64,000 nucleotides of DNA. Origin: CAZWRN01 sp964446685 (lineage in GTDB: Bacteria > Patescibacteriota > Microgenomatia > Daviesbacterales > UBA10151). Within the stretch, counting starts at the first letter, position 1; every line of letters starts with the position of its first letter. Positions 7,030 to 15,806 of the stretch are shown one piece after another. The notes under the pieces were generated by a model, which worked only from the letters and a program-made list of their open reading frames with translations, ran no database searches and was not told the DNA's origin. The position numbers were made by a program, and so were the translations under genes. The stretch covers positions 1 to 64,000 of the forward strand of contig CAYUPO010000005.1 of assembly GCA_964446685.1 (NCBI GenBank), written 5' to 3'.

Positions 7030-8256
7030 TTATCTATTTTGTCGTAAGAAGGCTGGAATTTCCAAGTCGTCATCTGGTTCATCTGCATCAAATTTACTCA
7101 TTTGTTCTGGTTCTGGCTCTGGTTCTCTCTGCCTCTGGGGTGGAGGTGGAGTGTATTGTTGTTGCTGTACTGGTTCTGGCTGTCTTTGATGTTGCTGTTG
7201 TTGAGCATATGGATTTTGCATTGGCGGCATTGAGGAAAGCCCTGGACCTGGCATCTGCTGACGCATTGCACCAACTCCGGCGTATTCCCGCAGCTTCATC
7301 CGGCTTTCATCAAATCCGGTGGCAATAACAGAAATTTTAACTACATCCACCAGATCATCTTTAATAGTTGCTCCAAAAATAATATTAGCGTCTGGTTCGG
7401 CTGCCTGAGCAATGATCTGGGCTGCTTCATTGACCTCATTCATCGACAAATCAGGACCTCCTACGATATTAAATAACACCCCTTTAGCGCCTTCGATCGA
7501 TACTTCAAGTAAAGGAGAGGCAATCGCCATCTGAGCGGCTGTAGCAGCCCGGTGTTCTCCACTGGCCTGTCCAATACCCATCAAAGCTGAACCGGCATTT
7601 GTCATGATAGTCCGAACGTCAGCAAAGTCGACGTTGATCAACCCTGGCATCACGATCAGATCAGAAATTCCCTGAACACCCTGTCCTAAAACAGAATCAG
7701 CCAGTCTAAATGCTTCCTGCAGTCCCATTGCTTTATCAACAACTTCCAGCAGTCTTTGATTTGGAATCACGATTAATGCATCAACTTTGTCTTTTAGCAG
7801 TTCAATTCCTTCTTCAGCCACCACCATTCTTCTGGATCCTTCAAATCCAAATGGTTTTGTCACAACAGCCACTGTTAAAGCTCCAACTTGTTTAGCAATT
7901 GCTGCAGCAACCGGAATTGATCCGGTACCTGTTCCTCCACCCATACCAGCTGTTAAAAAGACCATGTCTGCGCCCTCTAAAACATCCTGTAGCTTCTGGG
8001 TGGACTCTTCCGCAGCCTGTCTTCCAATATCAGGATTTCCGCCTGATCCAAGACCACGGGTCAATGCTTCACCAATCTGGACTTTTGTCGGAGCCTGGTT
8101 ACTTAAAAGTGCCTGAGCATCAGTATTTACAGCCACAAATTCCACACCCTGAATCTGTTGTAGTGAGATCATCGAATTTAAAGCATTTGTTCCACCTCCA
8201 CCGAGGCCAACAACTTTGATCTTAGCGAATTTTTGAACGTCAGGTTTGATCAGCAT
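7030..8256 (-). CDS. ftsZ: Cell division GTPase FtsZ
   Basis: Tubulin-like GTPase forming the Z ring at midcell. The 408 residues show an N-terminal GLGGGGTNA nucleotide-binding loop (18-25), the tubulin signature GGGTGTGS (106-113) and the T7 loop NVDFADV (208-214) that completes the active site of the neighbouring subunit. After about residue 320 comes a Q/P-rich low-complexity linker, then a C-terminal peptide DDLEIPAFLRQNR (about 395-408), the conserved tail that binds FtsA. It follows ftsA in the same direction, but a 281-base spacer with its own promoter candidate suggests extra transcription. Confidence 0.98.
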   Translation of the reverse strand: MLIKPDVQKFAKIKVVGLGGGGTNALNSMISLQQIQGVEFVAVNTDAQALLSNQAPTKVQIGEALTRGLGSGGNPDIGRQAAEESTQKLQDVLEGADMVFLTAGMGGGTGTGSIPVAAAIAKQVGALTVAVVTKPFGFEGSRRMVVAEEGIELLKDKVDALIVIPNQRLLEVVDKAMGLQEAFRLADSVLGQGVQGISDLIVMPGLINVDFADVRTIMTNAGSALMGIGQASGEHRAATAAQMAIASPLLEVSIEGAKGVLFNIVGGPDLSMNEVNEAAQIIAQAAEPDANIIFGATIKDDLVDVVKISVIATGFDESRMKLREYAGVGAMRQQMPGPGLSSMPPMQNPYAQQQQHQRQPEPVQQQQYTPPPPQRQREPEPEPEQMSKFDADEPDDDLEIPAFLRQNR

Positions 8257-8336
8257 AATAAAATTTTGGTTATATGATTATTCGACTGTATTACGGGGCA
8301 AGGAGGATCGAACAACAGAATAATCGATATTTCGCG

Positions 8337-8365
8337 ATTGTATCAACATCTTATATATTTGTCGA
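8337..8365 (-). promoter_or_regulatory. Candidate ftsZ promoter
   Basis: Reading left: TCGACA (8365-8360), a 17-base spacer, TACAAT (8342-8337); each box is one base off consensus. It would give an ftsZ mRNA with a leader of about 75 bases. No good SD is visible before the ftsZ ATG. Confidence 0.45.
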
Positions 8366-8432
8366 GTATCTCAAGCTCATAATATTATCCTGGCAGTATT
8401 TTAATTTAAATCTGCTTATAATAAAATCCATT

Positions 8433-8522
8433 CTTGTCATCCTGAACTAGTTTCAGGATCTTCCCATTGCATAATAGTAAGAACGAAAGGTAGATGCTGA
8501 AACAAGTTCAGCATGACAAAGG
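8433..8522. repeat. Paired palindromic repeat (REPIN-like doublet)
   Basis: Left unit 8433-8461 (ATCCTGAA 8439-8446 / TTCAGGAT 8452-8459); right unit in opposite orientation 8494-8522 (ATGCTGAA 8494-8501 / TTCAGCAT 8507-8514). They are separated by about 33 bases. Same family and arrangement as 2767-2881. It sits between ftsA and the ftsZ promoter. The rest of the 8257-8537 spacer shows no gene. Confidence 0.8.
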
Positions 8523-8537
8523 AAAAAGAAAATGGTG

Positions 8538-9824
8538 TTAAGGAAGAAAAGATTTAATTAAGTCGGTTACTTTTTGAGTCATTTGTTTAATTGGTAATCC
8601 ACCGCCCAGAACCGGCAAATTCATCTCATTTCCTGATCCAGCATGTGTGCCATAAAGAATCAGTCCGGCTGCTGCGGCATAGGATGGTGAATCAATTTCA
8701 TCTGTCAGTCCGACAAATCCTTCAATCTTACCCATTCTGGCTGGATATCCAAGTGTGTATTTTGCCTGCTCCAGAGTACCTATAGCCATTGCTCCACCTC
8801 CTGAAATAACCAATCCTGATGGTGTTTGTGAACCAAAGCCACTTTTTTTGATCTCTTTGCCGATATATTTAAAAATTTCCTGCAATCGGGGTCTGATAAT
8901 ACTATCCACCACTGCTTTACGTGAGATTTTTTGAACATCTTCAGTAATTCCCCAACTTTTAACATCCAGCAACTCATCATCTTTTTTCCGGGAAGAAGTT
9001 GGTTTCTCATCTTGTGCCATTACCGGCTGTTTTGGCTGTTTACCCAGCATCTGTTTAATTTTTTCAGCACTATCTAGTGAAATTCGCATTCCTACAGCGA
9101 TATCTGAGGTCACATGCCTGCCACCGAGAGGAATTACTGCTGAGTAAGCAATCGCACCATCAACGTAAATGACCATATCGGTTGTTTCACCACCTATATC
9201 AACCAAAATAACACCTAACTCTTTTTCTGTTTCAGTTAGTACCGCATGTGAGGAAGCAACTCCGGAGAAAACCAGTTCTCTGACATCAACTCCAACCATT
9301 CCGACACATTTGACCAGATTACGAATTGAAGTGGTTGGTCCAGTAATAATATGTGTATCTGTTTCCAGTCTGACACCTGTCATACCAATTGGATCATTGA
9401 TCCCTTCCTGACCATCAACTGTAAAAGTACGTGGGATAACATGAATTATTTCTCTGGAGGAAGGAAGTGCAATAGCTCTGGCGGCATCATTTACCCGGGC
9501 AATATCATTGGTTTTAATCTCTCCATCAGGCTCAGCCACCGCTACCACTGCATGCGAGTTGATACTTTCAATCTGAGGACCACCCAAACTGACATAAGCA
9601 TTTTGGACTGAATATCCGGCCATTCTTTCAGCGCTCTCAACACTTTCAGTGATCGCTTCAACAGCAGCTTCAATATCAACAATCTGGCCTTTTTTAACCC
9701 CTTTGGAAGGAGTAGCTGAAACACCAATCAGATTCATTCGTCCGTCCTCGCTAATTGAAGCAATCAAAGTGCCTATTTTAGAAGAACCAACATCAATTCC
9801 ACAAATTATTTTATCTTTAGCCAT
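8538..9824 (-). CDS. ftsA: Cell division protein FtsA (actin-like ATPase, FtsZ membrane anchor)
   Basis: Actin-fold protein that tethers FtsZ to the membrane and recruits the divisome. The 428 residues show the phosphate-1 motif GIDVGSSK (about 9-16), phosphate-2 DIGGETTDMVIY (about 209-220) and an adenosine-motif region SGGGAMAIG (about 343-351). The SHS2 (1C) insertion lies between the first two. The last residues, MTQKVTDLIKSFLP, form an amphipathic helix, the usual membrane-targeting sequence. AAGGGA 7 bases before the ATG is a plausible SD. It sits between ftsQ and ftsZ as usual. Confidence 0.96.
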   Translation of the reverse strand: MAKDKIICGIDVGSSKIGTLIASISEDGRMNLIGVSATPSKGVKKGQIVDIEAAVEAITESVESAERMAGYSVQNAYVSLGGPQIESINSHAVVAVAEPDGEIKTNDIARVNDAARAIALPSSREIIHVIPRTFTVDGQEGINDPIGMTGVRLETDTHIITGPTTSIRNLVKCVGMVGVDVRELVFSGVASSHAVLTETEKELGVILVDIGGETTDMVIYVDGAIAYSAVIPLGGRHVTSDIAVGMRISLDSAEKIKQMLGKQPKQPVMAQDEKPTSSRKKDDELLDVKSWGITEDVQKISRKAVVDSIIRPRLQEIFKYIGKEIKKSGFGSQTPSGLVISGGGAMAIGTLEQAKYTLGYPARMGKIEGFVGLTDEIDSPSYAAAAGLILYGTHAGSGNEMNLPVLGGGLPIKQMTQKVTDLIKSFLP

Positions 9825-9849
9825 AACGATTCCCTTCGGTCATAAATTA

Positions 9850-9960
9850 CAAATAACAAATCCAAAATATCAAACATCTTCAAAACCAAACACTACAATT
9901 TTATATTTGGAAATTTGAATTTAATATTTGTTTGATATTTGTTGATTGTGATTTGAATTT
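9850..9960. repeat. Intergenic fold-back element (AAATATCAAACA words)
   Basis: AAATATCAAACA (9865-9876) is exactly inverted at 9929-9940, with imperfect extensions on both sides made of the same word (CAAATAACAAATCC / GATTTGAATTTTA). It occupies most of the ftsQ-ftsA spacer (9825-10040). No gene is seen there. Confidence 0.6.
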
Positions 9961-10040
9961 TAGTCTCATTTTACTCATTGTACTGTGTCTGTGAAAAAAA
10001 TGCATGCTGTTTTTTACAACAAGCTCTCTTTTATAACAGA

Positions 10041-10949
10041 TTACTTCTTGTCAGGCACGTAAGTGACCACTGGTTTATCAAACCGCAGATCAATTTTCAC
10101 GACTGATTTTGAATTAATTTTAGCTTGCTTCCAAATCAATTGTAAAGATGCCCATTGTCTATCCAAATCGCCGGTTAATGAAAACACAATGTCCTCTTTT
10201 AAAGAGACATTTTTATCTTTAGACAGAATCACACTCGGATCTGAGGATGATTTATCAATCACCATCGTCATCTTGTCTTCTTCCATTTCAGCTGATAAAA
10301 GCGGAGTACTTTGAGCAGAAAAAAGCTGCCAGATCTGCATTACCTGATGCATAACCCGTTCTCCAATAGTATCACCTATGTCAAATTTGGTAGTGACAAT
10401 ATCGATAAACGGCAGACCATCTCTTGAGCCTTTTTCAAAAGCCACTCCTTTGGCATCAACTAAGACAGTTTCACCATACGACACACTCACCTGTGGAGGC
10501 AAGGACGGCTTTGCTTCCTGAGAAGAAGCACTGGCTTCCAGGTCATCCATTGGAACAGGAGTTGGAATAAATTTCTGAATTACCCGAAACACTGCTTCCG
10601 GATGACGTCCTGACAGTTTAACAATGACTGTAAACGGAAATTTCCTCTCCACCAGGATTTGATTTACACAAGGATATTGCTGTTTAACTTTTTTTTCAAT
10701 CTCCTGGCTTTTTAACCAAAAAAAACTGATTTTCTCATTTTCCAGCATCTTCCTCACTGCTGATGGTTCACCGCAGGAAACTTCATCCGCCGTCACTTCA
10801 ATCGGTGTTTTAGATCTGGTAAAAATCCACCAGTTAGCACCAATTAACCCAAAAATTAAAAGCAGCAGCAACAACAATTTGAAAGGCAGCTTAAAACGAA
10901 ATGACTTTGATTTTGCTGGACGGGAAAATTTAGCCGAACGTTTAAACAT
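10041..10949 (-). CDS. ftsQ: Cell division protein FtsQ/DivIB
   Basis: Bitopic divisome protein that links early and late division proteins. The 302 residues comprise a basic cytosolic tail (about 1-20), one membrane segment (about 22-45, LPFKLLLLLLLIFGLIGANWWIF), a POTRA domain (about 48-120, including ISFFWLKSQEIEKKVKQQYP) and a C-terminal beta domain. A Ser/Pro/Glu-rich stretch near 132-150 looks like an insert in the outer part. Identification rests on the topology, the POTRA pattern and the position between murG and ftsA; sequence identity in this family is low. Confidence 0.85.
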   Translation of the reverse strand: MFKRSAKFSRPAKSKSFRFKLPFKLLLLLLLIFGLIGANWWIFTRSKTPIEVTADEVSCGEPSAVRKMLENEKISFFWLKSQEIEKKVKQQYPCVNQILVERKFPFTVIVKLSGRHPEAVFRVIQKFIPTPVPMDDLEASASSQEAKPSLPPQVSVSYGETVLVDAKGVAFEKGSRDGLPFIDIVTTKFDIGDTIGERVMHQVMQIWQLFSAQSTPLLSAEMEEDKMTMVIDKSSSDPSVILSKDKNVSLKEDIVFSLTGDLDRQWASLQLIWKQAKINSKSVVKIDLRFDKPVVTYVPDKK

Positions 10950-10950
10950 A

Positions 10951-12057
10951 TTAATAAGCTGTACTTAAAACAAGCTGAGCCAATCTCTGTGCCCCATCAG
11001 GAATAAAAAGATTTTTTGTCTGCTTCTGAGCTTTAAATTTATCTAATCCCTGCATAATACCTGCCAGACGATGTAAAAAGACCTGATCAGTAATTTCTCC
11101 CTGAGTCATAAAATCTCCCAATTGAGCTTTGGCAAAAAATTTGGCATTTTGCAGCTGTTCCTGATTAATAGCAGCAGGAATAGGAATAACCAGTACCTGT
11201 TTTTCCCTTAATGCCAATTCATAAAGAGTATTCATCCCTGCCCGTGAAATTACCAAAGCAGTTTTCTCCAAAATAGCCGACAAATCCTCAGTCTGCAACC
11301 ATTTTTTTGGTAAATAAGTTCCGCTCGGAACATTTTTCTGTTCCTCTACTAAATATTCGTAATCTTTATACTTTGAATCCCCAGTTTGATGAACTATGAC
11401 ATATTGCTTAGTTAATTCAGCTAAATTGCGACCAATTAACCGGTTGATAAAATGAGATCCCTGATTTCCGCCCATTACCAGCAAAAGCGGTTTTTTTATG
11501 ATTTTAAGAAAGCCAGCCACCTCAGCCCCAGGCTTGGCAGAATGCAGCATTTCTAATCTGACTGGATTTCCGGTCACTTCTACTTTTTTTTGTAAATGGT
11601 ATTTTGTATTGCTAAAAGATAACGCCACTTTAGAAGCCAGCGGGAAACTCAACCAGTTTGCCAATCCTAATTTCAGTGTCTGCTCATGAATTACAACCGG
11701 TATCGAAAACCACCAACTCCAGAAAACAATTGGAAAAGCTAGATACCCGCCAAAAGACACCACCACAGTCGGCTGTTCTTTCAAAATTATCCAAAAGCTT
11801 TGTATAAACCCAAATGGCAGTTTAAGTAACGAAATAATAGTCCAGACAGAAAAATTTCTCGCTAGTCTACCGGATATAAGTGAAATAAATCTGACTCCTA
11901 AGTCTGGCAACACCTGTGACTCAATCGAACCAGTTTTATCGCCTTCTCTGGTCGATTTTCTGCCAACATAGACTATTTCAAATAAACCCAAAGTATTTAG
12001 CTGCTCAATTAAAGCCTGAGCTGGCGTAAAATGTGTTCCGGTAATTAAAATCTTCAT
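10951..12057 (-). CDS. murG: MurG: UDP-GlcNAc transferase making lipid II
   Basis: GT28 enzyme that adds GlcNAc to lipid I on the inner membrane face. Motifs seen: VVSFGGYLAFP, IHEQT, GNPVR and the second glycine loop VMGGNQGSHFIN, all in family order over 368 residues. The first glycine loop, normally GGTGGHxxPA, reads TGTHFTPAQA (residues about 6-15) and lacks the double glycine before His. It ends one base before ftsQ starts. The fold and position make the call secure; whether the altered loop changes acceptor handling is unknown. Confidence 0.9.
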   Translation of the reverse strand: MKILITGTHFTPAQALIEQLNTLGLFEIVYVGRKSTREGDKTGSIESQVLPDLGVRFISLISGRLARNFSVWTIISLLKLPFGFIQSFWIILKEQPTVVVSFGGYLAFPIVFWSWWFSIPVVIHEQTLKLGLANWLSFPLASKVALSFSNTKYHLQKKVEVTGNPVRLEMLHSAKPGAEVAGFLKIIKKPLLLVMGGNQGSHFINRLIGRNLAELTKQYVIVHQTGDSKYKDYEYLVEEQKNVPSGTYLPKKWLQTEDLSAILEKTALVISRAGMNTLYELALREKQVLVIPIPAAINQEQLQNAKFFAKAQLGDFMTQGEITDQVFLHRLAGIMQGLDKFKAQKQTKNLFIPDGAQRLAQLVLSTAY

Positions 12058-12099
12058 CCTCTATCATTATACGCTTGAGGAAGCTAAAAAACACGAAGG

Positions 12100-13215
12100 T
12101 TACAAAACATTTTTGCTACGGGAAATATTCAGTAATATCCCAATAGCTACTAAATTAACCAGCAAAGCTGATCCCCCATAAGATATAAATGGCAGGGGCA
12201 CTCCGGTCAGTGGGATCAGAGAAACCATAGCCGCTAAATTTACCACTGTTTGGGTTGCTATCCAGGAAGTTAGTCCAAAAGCCAGCAATTTGCCAAATCC
12301 ATCAGATGTCTCTTCCACAATCTGTGAACATTTATATAACAAAACTAAAAATAAACCGATTAAAAAAGCACTACCGATAAATCCTAACTCTTCACCAACA
12401 ATCGCAAATATTGAATCAGTCGTAACTTCTGGAATATATTCAAACTTTTGTCTGGACTGACCAATCCCCAACCCCCAAAAACCACCTGAACCCAAAGCTA
12501 TTAAAACTTGTGAGATATGATAGGTATACCCCTGTGGATCGGAAAAAGGATCCAGAAAAGCCATCACCCGCTGCTTTCTATAGGTAGATGACAAAATAAA
12601 AGCAATGCCTGCTAAAGCCGCAAATGGCACCAAACCTAAAGTATATTTAAGTCTGGCTCCGGCAAAAATATACATTGTTAATGCTGTCAAAAAATAAACC
12701 ACCACTGAACCTAAATCTTTTTGTAAAACACCAACAATTAAAGATACCGCACCAACCACCAGTAAAAACGGACCATTTTTTATTTTCTTTTCAAACAGAG
12801 CAGCAAAAAATATAATACTGGCCAGCTTAATAATTTCCGCCGGCTGAACTGTCACAGGCCCCAATTTCAGCCATCTATGAGCTCCTCCGGCATTTACTCC
12901 CAAATCAGGAATAAATACCGCCAAAAGCATCAAAAAAGCCACAATCAAAAATGGCAGTGAAAGCTTTTTAAGATAATGGAAATTAAATTTGGAAAAAAAT
13001 ATCAAAGCCCCTGACCCCAAAACTACCCAGATCAACTGCTGCCTGATATAAAAATATTTATTATTAAAATCCTTAAATGCCTGAACCACTGAAGAGTCAT
13101 ATACCATCACCAATCCAAAAACGACCAACAAACCAACTACCAGTAATAAACCAAAATCAACATGTTTTTGCTTGGGTGTCGAAATATTATGAATCGAACG
13201 GGCAATACGGCGCAT
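12100..13215 (-). CDS. ftsW: Cell division SEDS glycosyltransferase FtsW
   Basis: Multi-spanning lipid II polymerase of the divisome, working with FtsI. The 371 residues show QPAEIIK, SRQKFEYIPEVTTDSIFAI (the Asp is the conserved catalytic SEDS residue), GEELGF and LPFISYGGSALL. A cytosolic tail (about 1-20) precedes the first of about ten membrane segments. It is separated from murG by 42 bases and lies in the dcw cluster with ftsI upstream, so it is called FtsW rather than RodA. Confidence 0.93.
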   Translation of the reverse strand: MRRIARSIHNISTPKQKHVDFGLLLVVGLLVVFGLVMVYDSSVVQAFKDFNNKYFYIRQQLIWVVLGSGALIFFSKFNFHYLKKLSLPFLIVAFLMLLAVFIPDLGVNAGGAHRWLKLGPVTVQPAEIIKLASIIFFAALFEKKIKNGPFLLVVGAVSLIVGVLQKDLGSVVVYFLTALTMYIFAGARLKYTLGLVPFAALAGIAFILSSTYRKQRVMAFLDPFSDPQGYTYHISQVLIALGSGGFWGLGIGQSRQKFEYIPEVTTDSIFAIVGEELGFIGSAFLIGLFLVLLYKCSQIVEETSDGFGKLLAFGLTSWIATQTVVNLAAMVSLIPLTGVPLPFISYGGSALLVNLVAIGILLNISRSKNVL

Positions 13216-13269
13216 AAAGAAATTATAACAAGTCAGAAAAGTCGAAGTAACAGTAAAATTTGAAGATAA

Positions 13270-13436
13270 TTCGGAAAATTCAGGGTTCAGATTGCAGAAG
13301 AATTCAGATTTAAATCAGATAAATAACCAATAGCTTCTGATTTATCCGGTTTATCTGAGTAATCTGTTATCTGAAGAACGTAAGTTTATACGCTTTGCAT
13401 GTATTTCTGATTTAGCTGATACTCTGAATTTTCTGC
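13270..13436. repeat. Intergenic fold-back element (CTGAATT / ATCTGA words)
   Basis: GAAAATTCAG (13274-13283) is inverted at 13424-13433. The 140 bases between are repeated variants of TTCAGAT and ATCTGA in both orientations. It fills the mraY-ftsW spacer (13216-13441). No gene is seen. Confidence 0.55.
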
Positions 13437-13441
13437 CCTAT

Positions 13442-14449
13442 TTATTTCAACAAAGATAGCCATAAACCAAAAATTGCACAAATTGCTCCTGCCAGCCAAA
13501 ATCGCATCACTATTTTGGGCTCTTCCCAACCTATGAATTTGAAATACATATGAATTGGTGCCAAAGGAAATAATTTTTTCTTTAAAAACTTTTTACTTAA
13601 GATCTGTAAAAGTGATGACATTAAAATCACAATGTATACTCCGCCAATTAAAGCCAGTCCAATTATTTTGCCAGACAACAACCCCACCACCGCTAAAGTC
13701 GCACCAAATGCCAGTGACCCGGCATCTCCCAGATATATTCTGGCCGGAAAAACATTAAAGTACAAATAGGCAATCAGCACCCCAATCCATACTCCAACAA
13801 AGATAGATAAAGGCTGATTAAAAACTGTATGCGCTAACACCAAAAAAGCAAATAAACAGATAGCTAACAGCCCGGTTGATAAACCGTCTAATCCGTCAGA
13901 AATATTATAAGCATTTGAAAAAGAAACGATTATAAAAGCAGCTAAAGGAATATACCACCAGCCAATTATCAGATTGGCAATTCCGGGAATATATAAATTA
14001 TTAATCCCAGCCAAAGAATAAATCATAAAAGCTGCCACAAAACCAAATAATGTTTGGAAAACAAAAATTGAACGTCTGCTCAGCCCCATAAATTTACCTT
14101 GCCTTTTTGTCATCAGCCATTTCACATCATCAATCAACCCTAGTCCGCCAAAAGAAAGCAGGGTAAAAAGTAAGATCAATAGCGTCTCTGAATGAAACAT
14201 GGGAACAAAATAGGTATAAACCAGAGTTAAAACACTCAAAACCATAATCAGCAATATCCCGCCACCACTTGGTGTTCCTTCATCATCTTTCATTAACTGA
14301 TCATGAATCGGAGTCTGAGTATGATCTTTCTTATCATCCATATGCCGTTCATATTTTCTTTTCAGAAAAAACAGCAAATCAATAAAAGGCACAATCAAAA
14401 AACTTGTTACAATAAATGCTATTAAAACTAGCCCCAAAAGCTCTACCAT
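13442..14449 (-). CDS. mraY: MraY: phospho-MurNAc-pentapeptide translocase
   Basis: Integral membrane enzyme that forms lipid I from UDP-MurNAc-pentapeptide and undecaprenyl phosphate. The 335 residues have about ten membrane helices. Active-site signatures: GLIDDVK (104-110, catalytic DD), NAYNISDGLDGL (179-190) and YLGDAGS (239-245). The loop usually PIHHHFE reads PIHMYFK (298-304), so only the first His of the HHH cluster remains, followed by the normal GWEEPKIVMRFW. The N-terminal substrate loop is GTPSGGG (58-64) instead of the usual TPTMGG. Confidence 0.94.
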   Translation of the reverse strand: MVELLGLVLIAFIVTSFLIVPFIDLLFFLKRKYERHMDDKKDHTQTPIHDQLMKDDEGTPSGGGILLIMVLSVLTLVYTYFVPMFHSETLLILLFTLLSFGGLGLIDDVKWLMTKRQGKFMGLSRRSIFVFQTLFGFVAAFMIYSLAGINNLYIPGIANLIIGWWYIPLAAFIIVSFSNAYNISDGLDGLSTGLLAICLFAFLVLAHTVFNQPLSIFVGVWIGVLIAYLYFNVFPARIYLGDAGSLAFGATLAVVGLLSGKIIGLALIGGVYIVILMSSLLQILSKKFLKKKLFPLAPIHMYFKFIGWEEPKIVMRFWLAGAICAIFGLWLSLLK

Positions 14450-14459
14450 AGGTATTAAT

Positions 14460-14586
14460 TTGAAATTCGAAATTTAGAATTCGAAATCAATTTGAAATGT
14501 TTTAAAAATTTAAATTTGAAACATTTTTATAGCAAAGCAAGATCTTGCTCATTTGATTTCAAATTTCGAATTTTAAATTTCAAATT
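14460..14586. repeat. Intergenic fold-back element with GAGCAAG core
   Basis: Left arm 14460-14490 (words GAAATTCGAAATTT) is imperfectly inverted at 14553-14584. Inside lies AGCAAAGCAAGATCTTGCTC (14531-14550), the inverted form of the core at 33257-33320. The spacer 14450-14600 between the murF-like gene and mraY holds nothing else. Confidence 0.65.
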
Positions 14587-14600
14587 CTCTCTATATTCTA

Positions 14601-15806
14601 CTACTTTTTAACTAAAACTTTCTTTAAGATCTCCTCAAACCGATTTTTTTCATCACCTTTGATCAAAACTAAATCTCCTTTGCCGATTATTTTGAGAAGT
14701 CGGGTGGTAATTGACTGGTTGGACAAATTCTCTTCCAGACGACCTTCATAAAATCCTAATTTTTTTAATTCATCTGAGGTATGCAAAGCATCTCCCGTAC
14801 CAGACAGGATAATATCAACATGTTCCCGAAACAGCATCTGCCCCAGCTCTCTGTGAAACTTTTCACTGGATTCACCCATTCCTTTCATCTCTCCTGCCAC
14901 CACAATTCTTCTTCTGGCCGGCAGTTTATTTAAAATTTCCAAAGAATCAGTCCATGAGGCGATACTTGATTCAAATGTATCATCCAGAATAACTGAACCA
15001 TTAACGCCATCCTGCAGCTCCAGGCGATGCTCTATCAGTCCCATTTTTTCAATTGCTTTTTTGACCGATGTTAGAGGGACTCCGTTATGAACAGCTAAGG
15101 CAGTTGCGGCTAATATTGCATCAACCTGCTGCTTACCCAACAGCCGGGAAGTTACTTCCACCCGCTCAACCCCAAAATTTAATTCAAACACCGTTTGCTG
15201 CTGATGAATTCTGATATTCCCCGCCCAAACATGACAGTTTTCCGGATCATAACCAAAAAATAAAAATTTATTATTTTCAGTATTATCAGAATTTGTTTCA
15301 GCTGAAGCAAAAAAAGCTTCTCCAATTTTTCTTAATGCCGGATCATGCCAGTTGACGATAACTACCCCTTTTGAACCCAATTTATCAATCATTCCTTCCA
15401 AAAACTGCAAATACTGCATTTTAGAGTTATTTTTACTATCCTGAACCGGCGTCCCGACGGCCACTATTGTCTGAGGCTGGATAAAACTAAAAACCATTGG
15501 ATCATACAGATAAGCATCATCCGGCACTGCAAAAACCGCTTTTTCAACATTTTTATTGATTTTTAGCATTGTTGAAGCAATATGTGCCTGCCAGGTGGTA
15601 TCTTCACCTGACATTACAGAGGCAAATGATGGCATTTTTTCTGAAAGTACTGCCTCTGCACACAAAGTAGTGATGGAATTAATAGACGGACCAAACACAA
15701 AAACAACTTTTTCCGGCGGAATAAATTTAGAAAACTGCCGCATCAAAAAAAGCTTTAGTTTTTGGGAGTTTTTTTTAATAAAACCTGATTTAGTAGTGAA
15801 GTTCAT
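14601..15806 (-). CDS. MurF-like Mur ligase homologue with degenerate ATP site
   Basis: Position (between mraY and the murB-like gene) and C-terminal features point to MurF, which joins D-Ala-D-Ala to UDP-MurNAc-tripeptide: VILDDTFESSIASWTDSLEIL (about residues 264-284) matches the MurF DDSYNANPxSMxxAL region, and LVLIKGDEKNRFEEIL (about 381-396) matches the C-terminal VLVKGSRxxxME segment. However, where the P-loop (GSNGKTTT) is expected there is FGPSINSITT (about 38-47), with no Lys, and the central NIGxAHL-type motif is absent. At 401 residues it also lacks the N-terminal MurF domain. The gene is intact and overlaps the murB-like gene by ATGA, so it is probably expressed. It may be a non-ATP-using or structural paralogue; activity is doubtful. 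Confidence 0.75.
   Translation of the reverse strand: MNFTTKSGFIKKNSQKLKLFLMRQFSKFIPPEKVVFVFGPSINSITTLCAEAVLSEKMPSFASVMSGEDTTWQAHIASTMLKINKNVEKAVFAVPDDAYLYDPMVFSFIQPQTIVAVGTPVQDSKNNSKMQYLQFLEGMIDKLGSKGVVIVNWHDPALRKIGEAFFASAETNSDNTENNKFLFFGYDPENCHVWAGNIRIHQQQTVFELNFGVERVEVTSRLLGKQQVDAILAATALAVHNGVPLTSVKKAIEKMGLIEHRLELQDGVNGSVILDDTFESSIASWTDSLEILNKLPARRRIVVAGEMKGMGESSEKFHRELGQMLFREHVDIILSGTGDALHTSDELKKLGFYEGRLEENLSNQSITTRLLKIIGKGDLVLIKGDEKNRFEEILKKVLVKK

Noticed and set aside
6978..9918. Plus-strand frames opposite ftsZ and ftsA
   Set aside because: Shadows of strongly conserved genes; composition follows the complementary coding strand.
9825..10040. tRNA or small RNA gene in the longer spacers
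   Set aside because: I looked for cloverleaf-type arms and TTCGA-type T-loops in the spacers over 150 bases (including 8257-8537, 13216-13441, 27537-27737) and saw only repeats and promoters.
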